This document shows positions 26,575-35,778 of a stretch of DNA of 64,000 nt, piece by piece. The DNA is from Streptomyces spectabilis (lineage in GTDB: Bacteria; Actinomycetota; Actinomycetes; Streptomycetales; Streptomycetaceae), in the NCBI RefSeq assembly GCF_008704795.1, contig NZ_CP023690.1, positions 7,016,501 to 7,080,500 of the forward strand, in the 5' to 3' direction. Below the pieces are notes generated by a model, which was not told where the DNA came from, made no database searches, and was given only the letters and a program-made list of their open reading frames with translations. The position numbers and the translations under genes were made by a program. Positions within the stretch are counted from its first letter, which is position 1. Each line of letters opens with the position of its first letter.

Positions 26575-27772
26575 GGGTCCCTCCCCGTCGCGGATCCGGC
26601 CGCTTCAGCCGGCGATACCCCAGGAATCCGACCGCCGCCGCGAGCGCTCCGGCCACGCCCGGCACGCCGTACCCGGCGCTCGGTCCCGCGGCGTCGATCA
26701 CCCAGCCGGCCACGGAGGAGCCGAGCGCGATCCCGACGGCGAGCCCGGTGCTGACCCAGGTCATGCCCTCGGTCAGCTTCGCGCGTGGTACGTGCTGTTC
26801 GACGAGGGCCATGGTCGTGATCATCGTCGGCGCGATGGACAGGCCCGCGAGGAAGAGCGCAGCGGCCAGGAACGGCAGGCTCCCGACCAGTTGCAGCGGG
26901 ATCATACTCACGGCCATCGCGCAGAGACCCACCAGCCACCTGCGCGCGGGCGACCCCTTGAAGTGCATGAGCCCGAAGCCGACGCCCGCGAGGCACGAGC
27001 CGAGCGCGTACGCGGCGAGGACCAGGCTCGCGGCGCTCTTGCGCCCCTCCTCCTCGGCGAAGGCCACCGTGACCACGTCCACGGCGCCGAAGATCGTGCC
27101 CGTGGCGACGAACGCGGCGACCAGGACCTGCAGGCCGGGGGAGCGCAACGCCGAGCCCCCCGTGTGGTGTTCGCGCGGGTGCGGCACCGGCTCGGTGGCG
27201 CGCTGCGCGGTCAGCCAGAAGACGCCCACGGCCAGGAAGACGGCGGCGAGCAGCGGCCCCGACTCGGGGAACCACACCGTGGACAGGCCGATCGAGATGA
27301 TCGGCCCGAAGATGAAGCAGATCTCGTCCACGACGGACTCGAAGGAGTACGCCGTGTGCAGCTGCGGGGTGTCGCGGTACAGGGCCGCCCAGCGCGCCCG
27401 GACCATCGAGCCGAGGCTCGGCACGGCGCCCGCGACCGCGGCGAAGACGAACAGCGTCCAGTCCGGCAGCTCGAAGCGCGCGGCGAGCAGCAGGCCCGCG
27501 ACGGCGACGAGCGTCACCAGGGTCGCGGGCCGCAGCACCCGGCGCTGGCCGTGCCGGTCCACGAGCCGGGATATCTGGGGGCCGATGGCGGCGGCGGACA
27601 GCGCGACGGTGGCGGACAGGGCGCCCGCGAGGCCGTACCGCCCGGTGATCTGGGAGACCATCGTCACGATGCCGATGCCCATCATCGACAGCGGCATCCG
27701 CCCGATGAACCCGGCGACGGAGAAGCCCTTGCTGCCGGGGGCGGCGAAGATGGCGCGGTAGGGGCTCGGCAC
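26504..27772 (-). CDS. MFS transporter
   Basis: 422 residues with about 12 hydrophobic segments and the MFS loop between helices 2 and 3 (SRLVDRHGQRRVLRP). It starts with GTG at 27772, five bases after GGAG. The C-terminal tail is charged (Arg/Gly/Glu/His-rich). No substrate is evident; the downstream lactone oxidase suggests a sugar-related or detoxification role, but this is only context. Confidence 0.88.
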   Translation of the reverse strand: MPSPYRAIFAAPGSKGFSVAGFIGRMPLSMMGIGIVTMVSQITGRYGLAGALSATVALSAAAIGPQISRLVDRHGQRRVLRPATLVTLVAVAGLLLAARFELPDWTLFVFAAVAGAVPSLGSMVRARWAALYRDTPQLHTAYSFESVVDEICFIFGPIISIGLSTVWFPESGPLLAAVFLAVGVFWLTAQRATEPVPHPREHHTGGSALRSPGLQVLVAAFVATGTIFGAVDVVTVAFAEEEGRKSAASLVLAAYALGSCLAGVGFGLMHFKGSPARRWLVGLCAMAVSMIPLQLVGSLPFLAAALFLAGLSIAPTMITTMALVEQHVPRAKLTEGMTWVSTGLAVGIALGSSVAGWVIDAAGPSAGYGVPGVAGALAAAVGFLGYRRLKRPDPRRGGTHEQGSEQGHGRGSDQREESSGVA

Positions 27773-27976
27773 GTGGACTCCGCGGGGGCGCAGGGGCGGC
27801 CGACCCGTGAGAGGTCGCGCGGCTCCGGTAAGGCGTGAAGATGGCTGATACAGCTTACGGCCGCGAGGGCCTTCGGCGCACCGGTAATTCCCGACCCGCG
27901 CGGACGTGCCGGGGGAGTACCGGCGGGGGGTACTGCGGTTTTCCGGCTGTCAGTGCCGAGTGGCAGGATCAAAGAC

Positions 27977-29116
27977 ATGTCCGATGCGCTGGATTCCCCA
28001 CTGGATCCCACTCCGTACGACGCTCTGCTGCTGCTCTCGTTCGGCGGGCCCGAGGGCCCGGACGACGTCGTTCCGTTCCTGGAGAACGTGACGCGGGGCC
28101 GCGGCATCCCCAAGGAGCGCCTGAAGGAGGTGGGGCAGCACTACTTCCTCTTCGGCGGCGTCAGCCCCATCAACGACCAGAACCGCGCCCTGCTGGACGC
28201 CCTGCGCAAGGACTTCGCGGACCACGGCCTCGACCTGCCGGTGTACTGGGGCAACCGCAACTGGGCGCCGTATCTGACGGACACCCTGCGGGACCTGACG
28301 CGGGCCGGCCACCGCCGCGTGCTCACCCTCGCCACCAGCGCGTACGCCTCGTACTCGGGCTGCCGGCAGTACCGCGAGAACCTCGCGGACGCGCTCCGCA
28401 CCCTCCAGGAGGAGGGCGTGGAGCCTCCGCGCGTGGACAAGCTGCGGCACTACTTCAACCACCCGGGCTTCGTGCGCCCCATGGTCGACGGCGTCCTGGA
28501 GTCCCTCGCGGACCTCCCCGAGGAGGTGCGGGACGGCGCGCACCTGGCCTTCACCACGCACTCCATCCCGACGGCCGCGGCCGACACCTCGGGCCCGGTG
28601 GCCGACCACGGCGACGGCGGGGCGTATGTGCGCCAGCACCTGGACGTCGCCCGTGTGATCGTGGACGCCGTGCGCGCGGAGACCGGCGTCGACCACCCCT
28701 GGGAGCTGGTCTACCAGTCGCGCTCCGGAGCCCCGCACATCCCGTGGCTGGAGCCCGACATCTGCGACCACCTCCAGGAGCGGCACGAGGCCGGGGCGCC
28801 CGCCGTGGTGATGGTCCCGATCGGCTTCGTGTCGGACCACATGGAGGTGCTGTACGACCTCGACACCGAGGCCACGGCGAAGGCGGCCGAGCTGGGTCTG
28901 CCGGTGCGGCGCTCGGCCACCGTGGGCGCCGACCCGCGGTTCGCCGCGGCGGTGCGCGAGCTGGTCCTGGAGCGCGCCGCGACCGAGAGCGGGCGCGCGG
29001 TGACGCCCTGTGCCCTGGGCGCGCTCGGCGCCGGCCACGACCTGTGCCCGGTGGGCTGCTGCCCGGCACGCACCCCCAAGCCCGCCGCCGCGGGCGCCGA
29101 CAGCCCGTTCGTCTGA
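27977..29116 (+). CDS. hemH: Ferrochelatase (coproporphyrin type)
   Basis: 379 residues. It inserts iron into the porphyrin ring; actinobacteria use the coproporphyrin-dependent route, so the substrate is expected to be coproporphyrin III. Conserved pieces are [14 protein letters not shown] at the start, TTHSIPT with the catalytic His, and [14 protein letters not shown] with the Glu/Asp region. The C-terminus has four closely spaced cysteines (C-x12-C-x3-CC) that match the [2Fe-2S] cluster of actinobacterial ferrochelatases. The next gene starts nine bases after the stop, so they form an operon. Confidence 0.93.
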   Translation: MSDALDSPLDPTPYDALLLLSFGGPEGPDDVVPFLENVTRGRGIPKERLKEVGQHYFLFGGVSPINDQNRALLDALRKDFADHGLDLPVYWGNRNWAPYLTDTLRDLTRAGHRRVLTLATSAYASYSGCRQYRENLADALRTLQEEGVEPPRVDKLRHYFNHPGFVRPMVDGVLESLADLPEEVRDGAHLAFTTHSIPTAAADTSGPVADHGDGGAYVRQHLDVARVIVDAVRAETGVDHPWELVYQSRSGAPHIPWLEPDICDHLQERHEAGAPAVVMVPIGFVSDHMEVLYDLDTEATAKAAELGLPVRRSATVGADPRFAAAVRELVLERAATESGRAVTPCALGALGAGHDLCPVGCCPARTPKPAAAGADSPFV

Positions 29117-29125
29117 GGAGCCCCC

Positions 29126-29944
29126 GTGACCGACCGCCCCGCCGCTCAGGACGGCCTGAAGGCCGAACTCCTCGCCGTCGCCCTGGAGGCCGCGCACCGC
29201 GCCGGTGAGCTGCTGCGCGACGGCCGCCCGGACGACCTGGGCGTGGCCGCCACGAAGAGCAGCGCCGTCGACGTCGTCACCGAGATGGACATCGCGTCCG
29301 AGAAGCTCATCACGGACTTCTTCGCCGACCGCAGGCCCGATGACGGCGTGCTCGGCGAGGAGGGCGCGAGCTTCGAGGGCAGCAGCGGCATCCAGTGGGT
29401 GGTCGACCCGATCGACGGCACCGTGAACTACCTGTACGGCCGCCCGGACTGGGCGGTGTCCATCGCCGCGCGCGCGGGCGGCGAGACCCTCGTCGGCGTC
29501 GTGCACGCGCCCGTGCGCGGCGAGACGTTCCGCGCGGTGCTCGGCCGGGGCGCGTACGTCAACGACAGGCCGGCGCGCGTCCGTGCCGCGCCCCCGTTCG
29601 ACCAGGCCCTGATCGGCACCGGCTTCGGGTACGTCGCACAGCGCCGCGCCCACCAGGCCGAGGTCGCCCGGGAGCTGCTGCCGCGCGTGCGGGACATCCG
29701 CCGCGGCGGCTCGGCGGCCATCGACCTGTGCGACGTGGCCGCGGGCCGTCTGGACGCGTACTACGAACGCGGCCTGAACCCCTGGGACTTCGCCGCCGGA
29801 GACCTCGTCGCGCGCGAGGCGGGCGCCCGCACCGGCGGCCGCCCCGGCGAGACCCTGTCCACCGAGCTGACGGTGGCGGGCCCGCCCGGCCTCTTCGAGC
29901 AGCTCCAGACGTTCCTGGACGAGCGGGGCGCCTGGCACGACTGA
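29126..29944 (+). CDS. Inositol monophosphatase family protein
   Basis: 272 residues with the metal-binding motifs GEEG, WVVDPIDGTVNYLYG and WDFAAGDLVAREAG. GTG start at 29126 after GAGGAG, nine bases from hemH. It dephosphorylates inositol-1-phosphate or a related sugar phosphate; homologues also act on histidinol phosphate, so the substrate is not certain. A strong hairpin terminator follows. Confidence 0.9.
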   Translation: MTDRPAAQDGLKAELLAVALEAAHRAGELLRDGRPDDLGVAATKSSAVDVVTEMDIASEKLITDFFADRRPDDGVLGEEGASFEGSSGIQWVVDPIDGTVNYLYGRPDWAVSIAARAGGETLVGVVHAPVRGETFRAVLGRGAYVNDRPARVRAAPPFDQALIGTGFGYVAQRRAHQAEVARELLPRVRDIRRGGSAAIDLCDVAAGRLDAYYERGLNPWDFAAGDLVAREAGARTGGRPGETLSTELTVAGPPGLFEQLQTFLDERGAWHD

Positions 29945-29972
29945 GCGCCCGCACCGCCCGAGGGCGCACGCC

Positions 29973-30011
29973 AGGGCCCCGGCACCCGCGTCCGCGGGGT
30001 GCCGGGGCCCT
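29973..30011. terminator. Bidirectional terminator
   Basis: A 15-bp stem AGGGCCCCGGCACCC with a nine-base loop, between the inositol phosphatase gene and a convergent small gene. Confidence 0.8.
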
Positions 30012-30032
30012 TACGTGTCACGTGTCGGCCGG

Positions 30033-30206
30033 TCAGGAGGACGGGACGGCGACCTCCACACCGTGCTCGGCGGCCAGGCGGTGCAGGTCCTCCAGCTCGG
30101 CCAGCTCGACCTCGGCCAGGAAGTCGTCGCCCGTCTCGCGGGCCTGCGCGAGGTCGGATTCCGTGGCCTTTATGCGCTGCAGGAGACCTGCGGTGAATGC
30201 GTCCAT
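30033..30206 (-). CDS. Small conserved hypothetical protein (57 aa)
   Basis: MDAFTAGLLQRIKATESDLA is followed by an acidic amphipathic helix (DDFLAEVELAELEDLHRLAA) and the end GVEVAVPSS. Codon use is strongly G/C at third positions, as in real genes here. The protein is predicted to be all-helical and soluble. It sits between the hemH operon and cutRS. Function unknown; the helical pattern could support dimerisation. Confidence 0.65.
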   Translation of the reverse strand: MDAFTAGLLQRIKATESDLAQARETGDDFLAEVELAELEDLHRLAAEHGVEVAVPSS

Positions 30207-30536
30207 GGTTGCGCCCCCTCGGCTGGGTCGTGTGGGTCGGCGGCACGGGGTGTGCCCGAGAAGCGGCGATCACGTCCGATGACGCTGCGTGGAGCGCGTC
30301 GTGGCGCATCACATACGAAGCGTGATCGCGGGGTGTACAGGCCGTCCTCCCCCCGGCCTCCCTCAGGGAAACCTCAAACACGGGCGGAAGTCCGAGAAAT
30401 TCCCCTGTTCCCAGGGGCACCGGCCGTCTTACAGCCGGTTTATGGCCGAAAGGGGCAGGATGGAGGCCTCACCCCCAGATCAGACCTGCCCTGCCCACGG
30501 GAGAACCGGGGCCGGGCACAGAGGAAGGACAGCGAC
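30207..30536. other. Intergenic region upstream of cutRS
   Basis: 330 bp. It contains a small perfect hairpin CCCCTG-TTCC-CAGGGG at 30402-30417 and inverted CGGCC/GGCCG arms at 30421-30448. The cutRS promoter must lie here; I cannot place it firmly. Confidence 0.4.
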
Positions 30537-31190
30537 GTGCGCGTACTCGTCGTCGAGGACGAGCAGCTGCTCGCCGATGCGGTGGCCACCGGACTGCGCC
30601 GGGAGGCCATGGCAGTCGACGTCGTGTACGACGGCGCGGCCGCCCTGGAGCGCATCGGCGTGAACGACTACGACGTGGTCGTCCTGGACCGCGACCTCCC
30701 GGTCGTGCACGGCGACGACGTCTGCCGCAAGATCGTCGAGCTGGGCATGCCGACGCGCGTCCTGATGCTCACCGCGTCCGGCGACGTCAGCGACCGCGTC
30801 GAGGGCCTGGAGATCGGCGCCGACGACTATCTGCCCAAGCCCTTCGCGTTCAGCGAGCTGACGGCACGCGTGCGTGCCCTGGGCCGGCGCACCAGCGTGC
30901 CGCTGCCGCCGGTCCTGGAGCGCGCCGGCATCAAGCTCGACCCGAACCGCCGCGAGGTGTTCCGCGAGGGCCGCGAGATCCAGCTCGCGCCGAAGGAGTT
31001 CGCGGTCCTGGAGGTCCTGATGCGCAGCGAGGGCGCCGTGGTCTCCGCCGAGCAGCTCCTGGAGAAGGCCTGGGACGAGAACACGGACCCGTTCACGAAC
31101 GTCGTCCGGGTCACGGTCATGACCCTGCGCCGCAAGCTCGGCGAGCCCGCCGTCATCGTCACGGTGCCCGGCTCGGGCTACCGGATCTGA
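30537..31190 (+). CDS. cutR: Response regulator CutR
   Basis: 217 residues, OmpR/PhoB type. Phospho-acceptor Asp51 in VVLDRDLP, conserved Lys in LPKPF, and a C-terminal winged helix ending VPGSGYRI. GTG start at 30537 after GAGGAAGGA. Six bases separate it from the kinase gene. The CutRS pair was first found as a regulator affecting copper metabolism and antibiotic production in Streptomyces lividans and was later tied to secretion stress and chaperone/protease control. Confidence 0.9.
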   Translation: MRVLVVEDEQLLADAVATGLRREAMAVDVVYDGAAALERIGVNDYDVVVLDRDLPVVHGDDVCRKIVELGMPTRVLMLTASGDVSDRVEGLEIGADDYLPKPFAFSELTARVRALGRRTSVPLPPVLERAGIKLDPNRREVFREGREIQLAPKEFAVLEVLMRSEGAVVSAEQLLEKAWDENTDPFTNVVRVTVMTLRRKLGEPAVIVTVPGSGYRI

Positions 31191-31196
31191 TCTCCG

Positions 31197-32429
31197 GTGG
31201 CCGCGACACCCGCGCCGCCCGCGGCGCCCCCCAAGCCGACATGGGACCCCCGGAAGGTCGAACCGCCCTTCCCGTGGCTGCGCCCCACCATCCGCATAAG
31301 GCTCACGCTCCTGTACGGCGGCATGTTCCTGATCGCGGGCATCCTGCTGCTCTCGATCATCTACCTGCTCGCCGCGCAGGCGCTGAACGTGGGCAGTGAG
31401 CTGCCCTTCAAGATCGTCTCGGGCCGGGTGGAGAGCAAGGTCTGCGACCTGCCCAGCCGCGCCTCGCCCGACGAGTTCAACGCGGCGATGAACGCGTGCG
31501 TGAACGAACAGCGCCAGCACGCCCTGGACAACCTCCTGAGCCGTTCGCTGCTCGCCCTGCTCGGCCTCGCCGTGATCGCCTTCGCCTTCGGGTACGCGAT
31601 GGCGGGCCGCGTCCTCTCGCCGCTCGGCCGCATCACCCGTACCGCACGCCGCGTGGCGGGCACGGACCTCAAGCGCCGTATCGAACTGGACGGCCCGGAC
31701 GACGAGTTGAAGGAGCTGTCCGACACCTTCGACGAGATGCTGGACCGCCTGGAGCGCGCCTTCACGGCCCAGCAGCGGTTCGTCGCGAACGCCTCGCACG
31801 AGCTGCGCACCCCGCTCGCGATCAACCGCACGCTCCTCGAAGTGCAGCTCTCCGATCCGCACGCGCCGCCGGAGCTCCAGCAGCTCGGCAAGACGCTGCT
31901 CGCGACCAACGAGCGCAGCGAGCAGCTCGTGGAGGGCCTGCTGCTGCTCGCCCGCAGCGACAACCAGATCGTCGAGCGCAAGCCCGTGGACCTCGCCGAG
32001 GTCGCCAACCGCGCCGTCGACCAGGCGCGCGCCGAGGCCGAGGAGAAGGGCGTGGAGATCCGCGGCGAGCGCGGCCTCGCGATCGTGCAGGGCAACGGCG
32101 TCCTGCTGGAGCGCATCGCGCTGAACCTCGTCCAGAACGCCGTCCGGTACAACGTGAAGGAAGCGGGCTGGGTCGAGGTGACCACGGAGGCACAGCACGG
32201 CCAGGCCGTGCTCGTGGTGGCGAACACCGGACCCGTGGTCCCCGCGTACGAGATCGACAACCTCTTCGAGCCGTTCCGCCGGCTCCGTACGGAGCGCACC
32301 GGCAGCGACAAGGGGGTGGGTCTCGGCCTGTCCATCGCCCGGTCGGTGGCGCGCGCCCACGGGGGCCGTATCATCGCGGAGCCTCGTGAGGGGGGTGGGC
32401 TCGTGATGCGCGTCACCCTGCCGATCTGA
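31197..32429 (+). CDS. cutS: Sensor histidine kinase CutS
   Basis: 410 residues. Two membrane segments (about 33-62 and 115-137) bracket an extracellular sensor loop with two cysteines, Cys83 and Cys101. HAMP domain, then ASHELRTPL with His201, then an HATPase domain (N-box NLVQNAVRYN, GVGLGLSIAR). The two external cysteines are conserved in CutS and can form a disulfide, which suggests sensing of extracytoplasmic redox or protein-folding state. Operon with cutR. Confidence 0.9.
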   Translation: MAATPAPPAAPPKPTWDPRKVEPPFPWLRPTIRIRLTLLYGGMFLIAGILLLSIIYLLAAQALNVGSELPFKIVSGRVESKVCDLPSRASPDEFNAAMNACVNEQRQHALDNLLSRSLLALLGLAVIAFAFGYAMAGRVLSPLGRITRTARRVAGTDLKRRIELDGPDDELKELSDTFDEMLDRLERAFTAQQRFVANASHELRTPLAINRTLLEVQLSDPHAPPELQQLGKTLLATNERSEQLVEGLLLLARSDNQIVERKPVDLAEVANRAVDQARAEAEEKGVEIRGERGLAIVQGNGVLLERIALNLVQNAVRYNVKEAGWVEVTTEAQHGQAVLVVANTGPVVPAYEIDNLFEPFRRLRTERTGSDKGVGLGLSIARSVARAHGGRIIAEPREGGGLVMRVTLPI

Positions 32430-32822
32430 GATGCTGCCGCGTGACGCGCCGGATGTTCGCTTTGAGCGGAATTTTCAGGATCTGATCCTGTCAATTTCGT
32501 GTGTGATCGATCACAGAGGCGAATTTTTGGCCATCTACTCTCCGTGACCGCGAAAGTCGTCGGAAAGCCGGGAAAATCCGGGTTTTCGAGGGTCTTGATC
32601 ACGGGAAGTACACGGGGTGGCGCCCGTGAAGTGCGACATTCGGACCGTGTACGGTCCCGATCGCCATCCAAACCGATCACCTCTTCAGGGGTGCGGTTGG
32701 GTGTCGATTGAGTAACAGACCTTGATGTGAGGCAAAATCTCCGCCTCAGGTCGGGCACAAGTCCGGCCTCTCACGCGTTACGTGCGCTGAGACACCGCAG
32801 ACACCCAGAGGGGGAGAGCGAC
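32430..32822 (+). promoter_or_regulatory. Long leader with three dyads upstream of DUF4193 gene
   Basis: About 390 bp without a gene. Three perfect or near-perfect dyads occur: CAGGATC-T-GATCCTG (32476-32490), TGTGATCGATCACA (32502-32515) and GGACCGT-GT-ACGGTCC (32642-32657). The second contains GTG-N6-CAC, close to but shorter than the CRP-type site. The regulators are unknown. Confidence 0.45.
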
Positions 32823-33119
32823 ATGGCAACGGACTACGACACCCCACGCAAGACCGACGACGACGTCGACTCGGACAGCCTTGAAGAGCTGAAGGCCCGG
32901 AGGAACGACAAGTCCTCCTCGGCCGTCGACGTCGACGAGTTCGAGGCCGCCGAAGGCCTCGAGCTGCCCGGAGCGGACCTGTCCAACGAGGAGCTCGCCG
33001 TGCGCGTGCTCCCCAAGCAGCAGGACGAGTTCACCTGCATGAGCTGCTTCCTGGTGCACCACCGCAGCCAGCTGGCCCGGGAGAAGAACGGTCAGCCGAT
33101 CTGCCGCGACTGCGACTGA
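32823..33119 (+). CDS. DUF4193 zinc-ribbon-like protein
   Basis: 98 residues, very acidic N-terminal half and a C-terminal four-cysteine motif: C-M-S-C and C-R-D-C separated by about 20 residues, which looks like a zinc ribbon. ATG at 32823 after GGGGGAGAG. Conserved as a single-copy gene in actinobacteria. Function unknown; the acidic tail plus zinc knuckle suggests a binding partner in transcription or translation, which is inference. Confidence 0.88.
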   Translation: MATDYDTPRKTDDDVDSDSLEELKARRNDKSSSAVDVDEFEAAEGLELPGADLSNEELAVRVLPKQQDEFTCMSCFLVHHRSQLAREKNGQPICRDCD

Positions 33120-33132
33120 GGCGAGGTCGGCC

Positions 33133-34131
33133 GTGACAGGTTCGACCCCGCCTGGGAAGAACCGCTTCGGCGACCACGAAGCGGACGCAGCCGTGCCATC
33201 CGGCGCGACGGATGCCGAGCGGGGCCCTGGGGCCTCGCTCAGGCCCGCCGACGCGTCGGGAGCGGGACCGGCCGACCCCGTCGGCCACCAGGGCCTCGCC
33301 AGGGCGCAGAGCGGCGCTGAGACGGCGTACGAGGCGGTCCCCGCGCTCGTGCACCACGCGGCGGCGACGTCGCCGCACACGGCCGTCGAGGCCGTGCGAA
33401 CCGCGACGACGGCGGAAGACGAGGGCCCCACGACCAAGGGCAAGCGTTTCTCCGCCGTCGCGAACGGCTTGAAGAACGGGGCGCTGCGCGGTGGCCGCGG
33501 AGCCAGGGCCGGCATCGGCTATCTGGCCGACCGGATCATCGAGAACGCCCCCCGGGTCCCCGTCCGGGACCTGGCCACCCTCCGCAAGCAGTTCCCGGGC
33601 CTCGGCCCGGAGCAGCTCGCGGACAAACTCATCGCGGGCGCGGCGAACGCGACCTCCACGGTGGGCGCCGGAGTGGGCGCCGCCGCCATGCTGCCGGTCC
33701 CGCCGGCCATGCCCGCCGAGCTCGCCGCCGAGATCACCGGCGTCGCCGCGATCGAGCTGAAGCTCATCGCCGAGCTGCACGAGGTCTACGGACGGCGACC
33801 GCCCGGCCCCCTCAAGCAGCGCAGCAGCGCGTATCTGCGGTCGTGGACCGAGGAGCGCGGCATCGACGTGGCCAAGCCCGCGTCGATAAACGCCGCGCTC
33901 GGCGGCCAGATGAAGCGGGAGCTGCGCCAGCAGATCATGAAGCGGATGGTGCGGAACCTGCCGAACCTGATGCCGTTCATGGTTGGAGCCGCGGTCGGGG
34001 CGTTCATGAACCGCCGCGACACGAAGAAGCTCGCCGAGCGCGTCCGCGCCGATCTGCGCCGCACGCAGGTGCCCTGGGACGCCCTGGGGGAGCTGCCGCC
34101 GCTCACCGGCCCCAAGGAGCTGGAGTCCTGA
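33133..34131 (+). CDS. Conserved hypothetical protein with hydrophobic hairpin segments
   Basis: 332 residues, GTG start at 33133, 13 bases after the DUF4193 stop, so probably co-transcribed. The first 110 residues are low-complexity and likely disordered. The rest has an Ala/Gly-rich hydrophobic stretch (about 178-205) and a second one near LPNLMPFMVGAAVGAFMNRR (about 275-297), like a membrane hairpin. The pattern is loosely reminiscent of EcsC-like proteins, but I cannot confirm that family. Confidence 0.7.
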   Translation: MTGSTPPGKNRFGDHEADAAVPSGATDAERGPGASLRPADASGAGPADPVGHQGLARAQSGAETAYEAVPALVHHAAATSPHTAVEAVRTATTAEDEGPTTKGKRFSAVANGLKNGALRGGRGARAGIGYLADRIIENAPRVPVRDLATLRKQFPGLGPEQLADKLIAGAANATSTVGAGVGAAAMLPVPPAMPAELAAEITGVAAIELKLIAELHEVYGRRPPGPLKQRSSAYLRSWTEERGIDVAKPASINAALGGQMKRELRQQIMKRMVRNLPNLMPFMVGAAVGAFMNRRDTKKLAERVRADLRRTQVPWDALGELPPLTGPKELES

Positions 34132-34160
34132 GCCGTCGGCGTGCCGCCCCCCCGGCGGGG

Positions 34161-34607
34161 CTACGCCGCCGTGACCGTCCCCAGCGCCTTCGCCAGCGCC
34201 TGAGGGTTCCTGGTGGACACGTACACGTACGGGGTCGGGTCCTCGGGATCCGTGACCTCGACGCGCAGCGCCGTCGGGATGTAGCTGCGCAGCACCATGA
34301 ACGCGCGCGGGTCGGCCTTGTGGGTCCGCCAGGCGCGCGCCCCGGCCGCGTCCAGGGGCTCGGCGGGGCCCAGCGCCGTCAGCGGGATCTTGGCGTCCCC
34401 GGCGACCAGGAAGCCCGCCACGACCCGGATGCGCACCGAGCCGTACGCGCTGGTGAGCACCGCTGCGAGCGCCGTGCCCGCGACCAGGCCGCCGAGCAGC
34501 GCCAGGGTGCCGAACGGGAGCGCGATCAGGCCCGCCGCGATGCCGACGAGCACCGAGACGAACCACCACGAACGCGGCGCGGTCAGGCGTTCTTCGTAAG
34601 GCTGCAT
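34161..34607 (-). CDS. DUF3093 membrane protein
   Basis: 148 residues. Two membrane helices near the N-terminus (about 14-55) are followed by a PH-like beta-rich domain with the ending PYVYVSTRNPQALAKAL typical of DUF3093. ATG at 34607. Divergent from the thioesterase gene, only 58 bp apart. Role unknown. Confidence 0.82.
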   Translation of the reverse strand: MQPYEERLTAPRSWWFVSVLVGIAAGLIALPFGTLALLGGLVAGTALAAVLTSAYGSVRIRVVAGFLVAGDAKIPLTALGPAEPLDAAGARAWRTHKADPRAFMVLRSYIPTALRVEVTDPEDPTPYVYVSTRNPQALAKALGTVTAA

Positions 34608-34665
34608 GAAGCCAAGCTTGGCATGGTGCGCGACCGCCGCTGACGCGGAGGTAAGGTCTGCGCCT

Positions 34666-35250
34666 GTGAGTGGTACTACTGCGGCCCTGCGGCCCCCGGC
34701 CGACGCCATACCCCCCGTACGGCACCCCGACGCGCCCGCGCCCGGGGAGCTCATCGGCGCGCACTACGCGCACTGCTTCGGCTGTGGGGACGGCCAGGCC
34801 CACGGACTGCACCTCGCGGCCCGGGCCGGCGAAGGCGTCACCGTCACCGCCGAGTTCACCGTGCGCGAGGCGCACCAGGGTGCGCCGGGGCTCGCCCACG
34901 GCGGCGTGCTCGCCACCGCGCTCGACGAGACCCTCGGCTCCCTGAACTGGCTGCTGCGGGTGATCGCCGTGACCGGACGCCTGGAGACCGACTTCGTGCG
35001 GCCGGTGCCGGTGGGCACCGTGCTGCACCTGGAGGCCGAGGTCACCGCCGTCGCCGGACGGAAGATCTACTCGCGGGCCACGGGGCGCATAGGCGGCCCC
35101 GAGGGGCCGCTCGCCGTCCGTGCCGACGCCCTCTTCATCGAGGTGAAGGTGGACCACTTCATCGACAACGGCCGACCCCAGGAGATCAGGGCGGCCATGA
35201 ACGACCCGGACCAGATCCGGCGCGCCCGCGCCTTCGAGGTGAACCCGTGA
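34666..35250 (+). CDS. PaaI-type hotdog-fold thioesterase
   Basis: 194 residues, GTG start after GAGGTAAGG. The hotdog motif GAPGLAHGGVLATALDETLG carries the expected catalytic Asp/Glu region. A short CFGCGD element near the N-terminus is also common in this branch. It hydrolyses acyl-CoA or a related thioester. Its stop overlaps the dut start by four bases (GTGA). Confidence 0.85.
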   Translation: MSGTTAALRPPADAIPPVRHPDAPAPGELIGAHYAHCFGCGDGQAHGLHLAARAGEGVTVTAEFTVREAHQGAPGLAHGGVLATALDETLGSLNWLLRVIAVTGRLETDFVRPVPVGTVLHLEAEVTAVAGRKIYSRATGRIGGPEGPLAVRADALFIEVKVDHFIDNGRPQEIRAAMNDPDQIRRARAFEVNP

Positions 35251-35777
35251 CCGACCGTGCCCCTCTGGACGTGCTGATCAGGCGCGTCGACCCCGACGTA
35301 CCGCTGCCCGCGTACGCGATGCCCGGCGACGCCGGTGCCGATCTGCGCACCACCGAGGCCTGCGAACTCGCGCCCGGTGAGCGGGCGGTGCTGCCGACCG
35401 GGGTTTCCATCGCCCTGCCCGAGGGGTACGCGGCCTTCGTGCACCCCCGGTCCGGCCTCGCCGCCCGCTGCGGTGTCGCCATGGTGAATGCCCCAGGGAC
35501 GATTGATGCCGGGTACCGTGGGGAGATCAAGGTGATCGTGGTGAATCTCGACCCGCGCGACAGCGTGCGGTTCGAGCGCTTCGACCGGATCGCCCAACTG
35601 GTCGTCCAGCAGGTCGAGAAGGTGCGCTTCCAGGAGGTGGCGGAGCTTCCCGGTTCGGCGCGGGCCGAGGGGGGCTTCGGGTCCACCGGCGGTCACGCCG
35701 CTGTGGGCGTCAGCTCGGGCGAACAAACGGGTGGGAATCGATACGCGTCGGTCGTATCCGACCGGGAAGGACAGTGA
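35247..35777 (+). CDS. dut: dUTP diphosphatase
   Basis: 176 residues. All five trimeric-dUTPase motifs are seen: PGDAGADLR, HPRSGLAARCG, APGTIDAGYRGEIKV, FDRIAQLVVQ, and the C-terminal arm GGFGSTGGH that closes over the substrate. It hydrolyses dUTP to dUMP, preventing uracil in DNA and feeding dTMP synthesis. A disordered tail of about 30 residues follows motif five. Confidence 0.95.
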   Translation: MTDRAPLDVLIRRVDPDVPLPAYAMPGDAGADLRTTEACELAPGERAVLPTGVSIALPEGYAAFVHPRSGLAARCGVAMVNAPGTIDAGYRGEIKVIVVNLDPRDSVRFERFDRIAQLVVQQVEKVRFQEVAELPGSARAEGGFGSTGGHAAVGVSSGEQTGGNRYASVVSDREGQ

Positions 35778-35778
35778 C

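Noticed and set aside
32502..32515. TGTGATCGATCACA as a definite CRP site
   Set aside because: The spacer is two bases shorter than the TGTGA-N6-TCACA consensus; kept only as an unassigned dyad.
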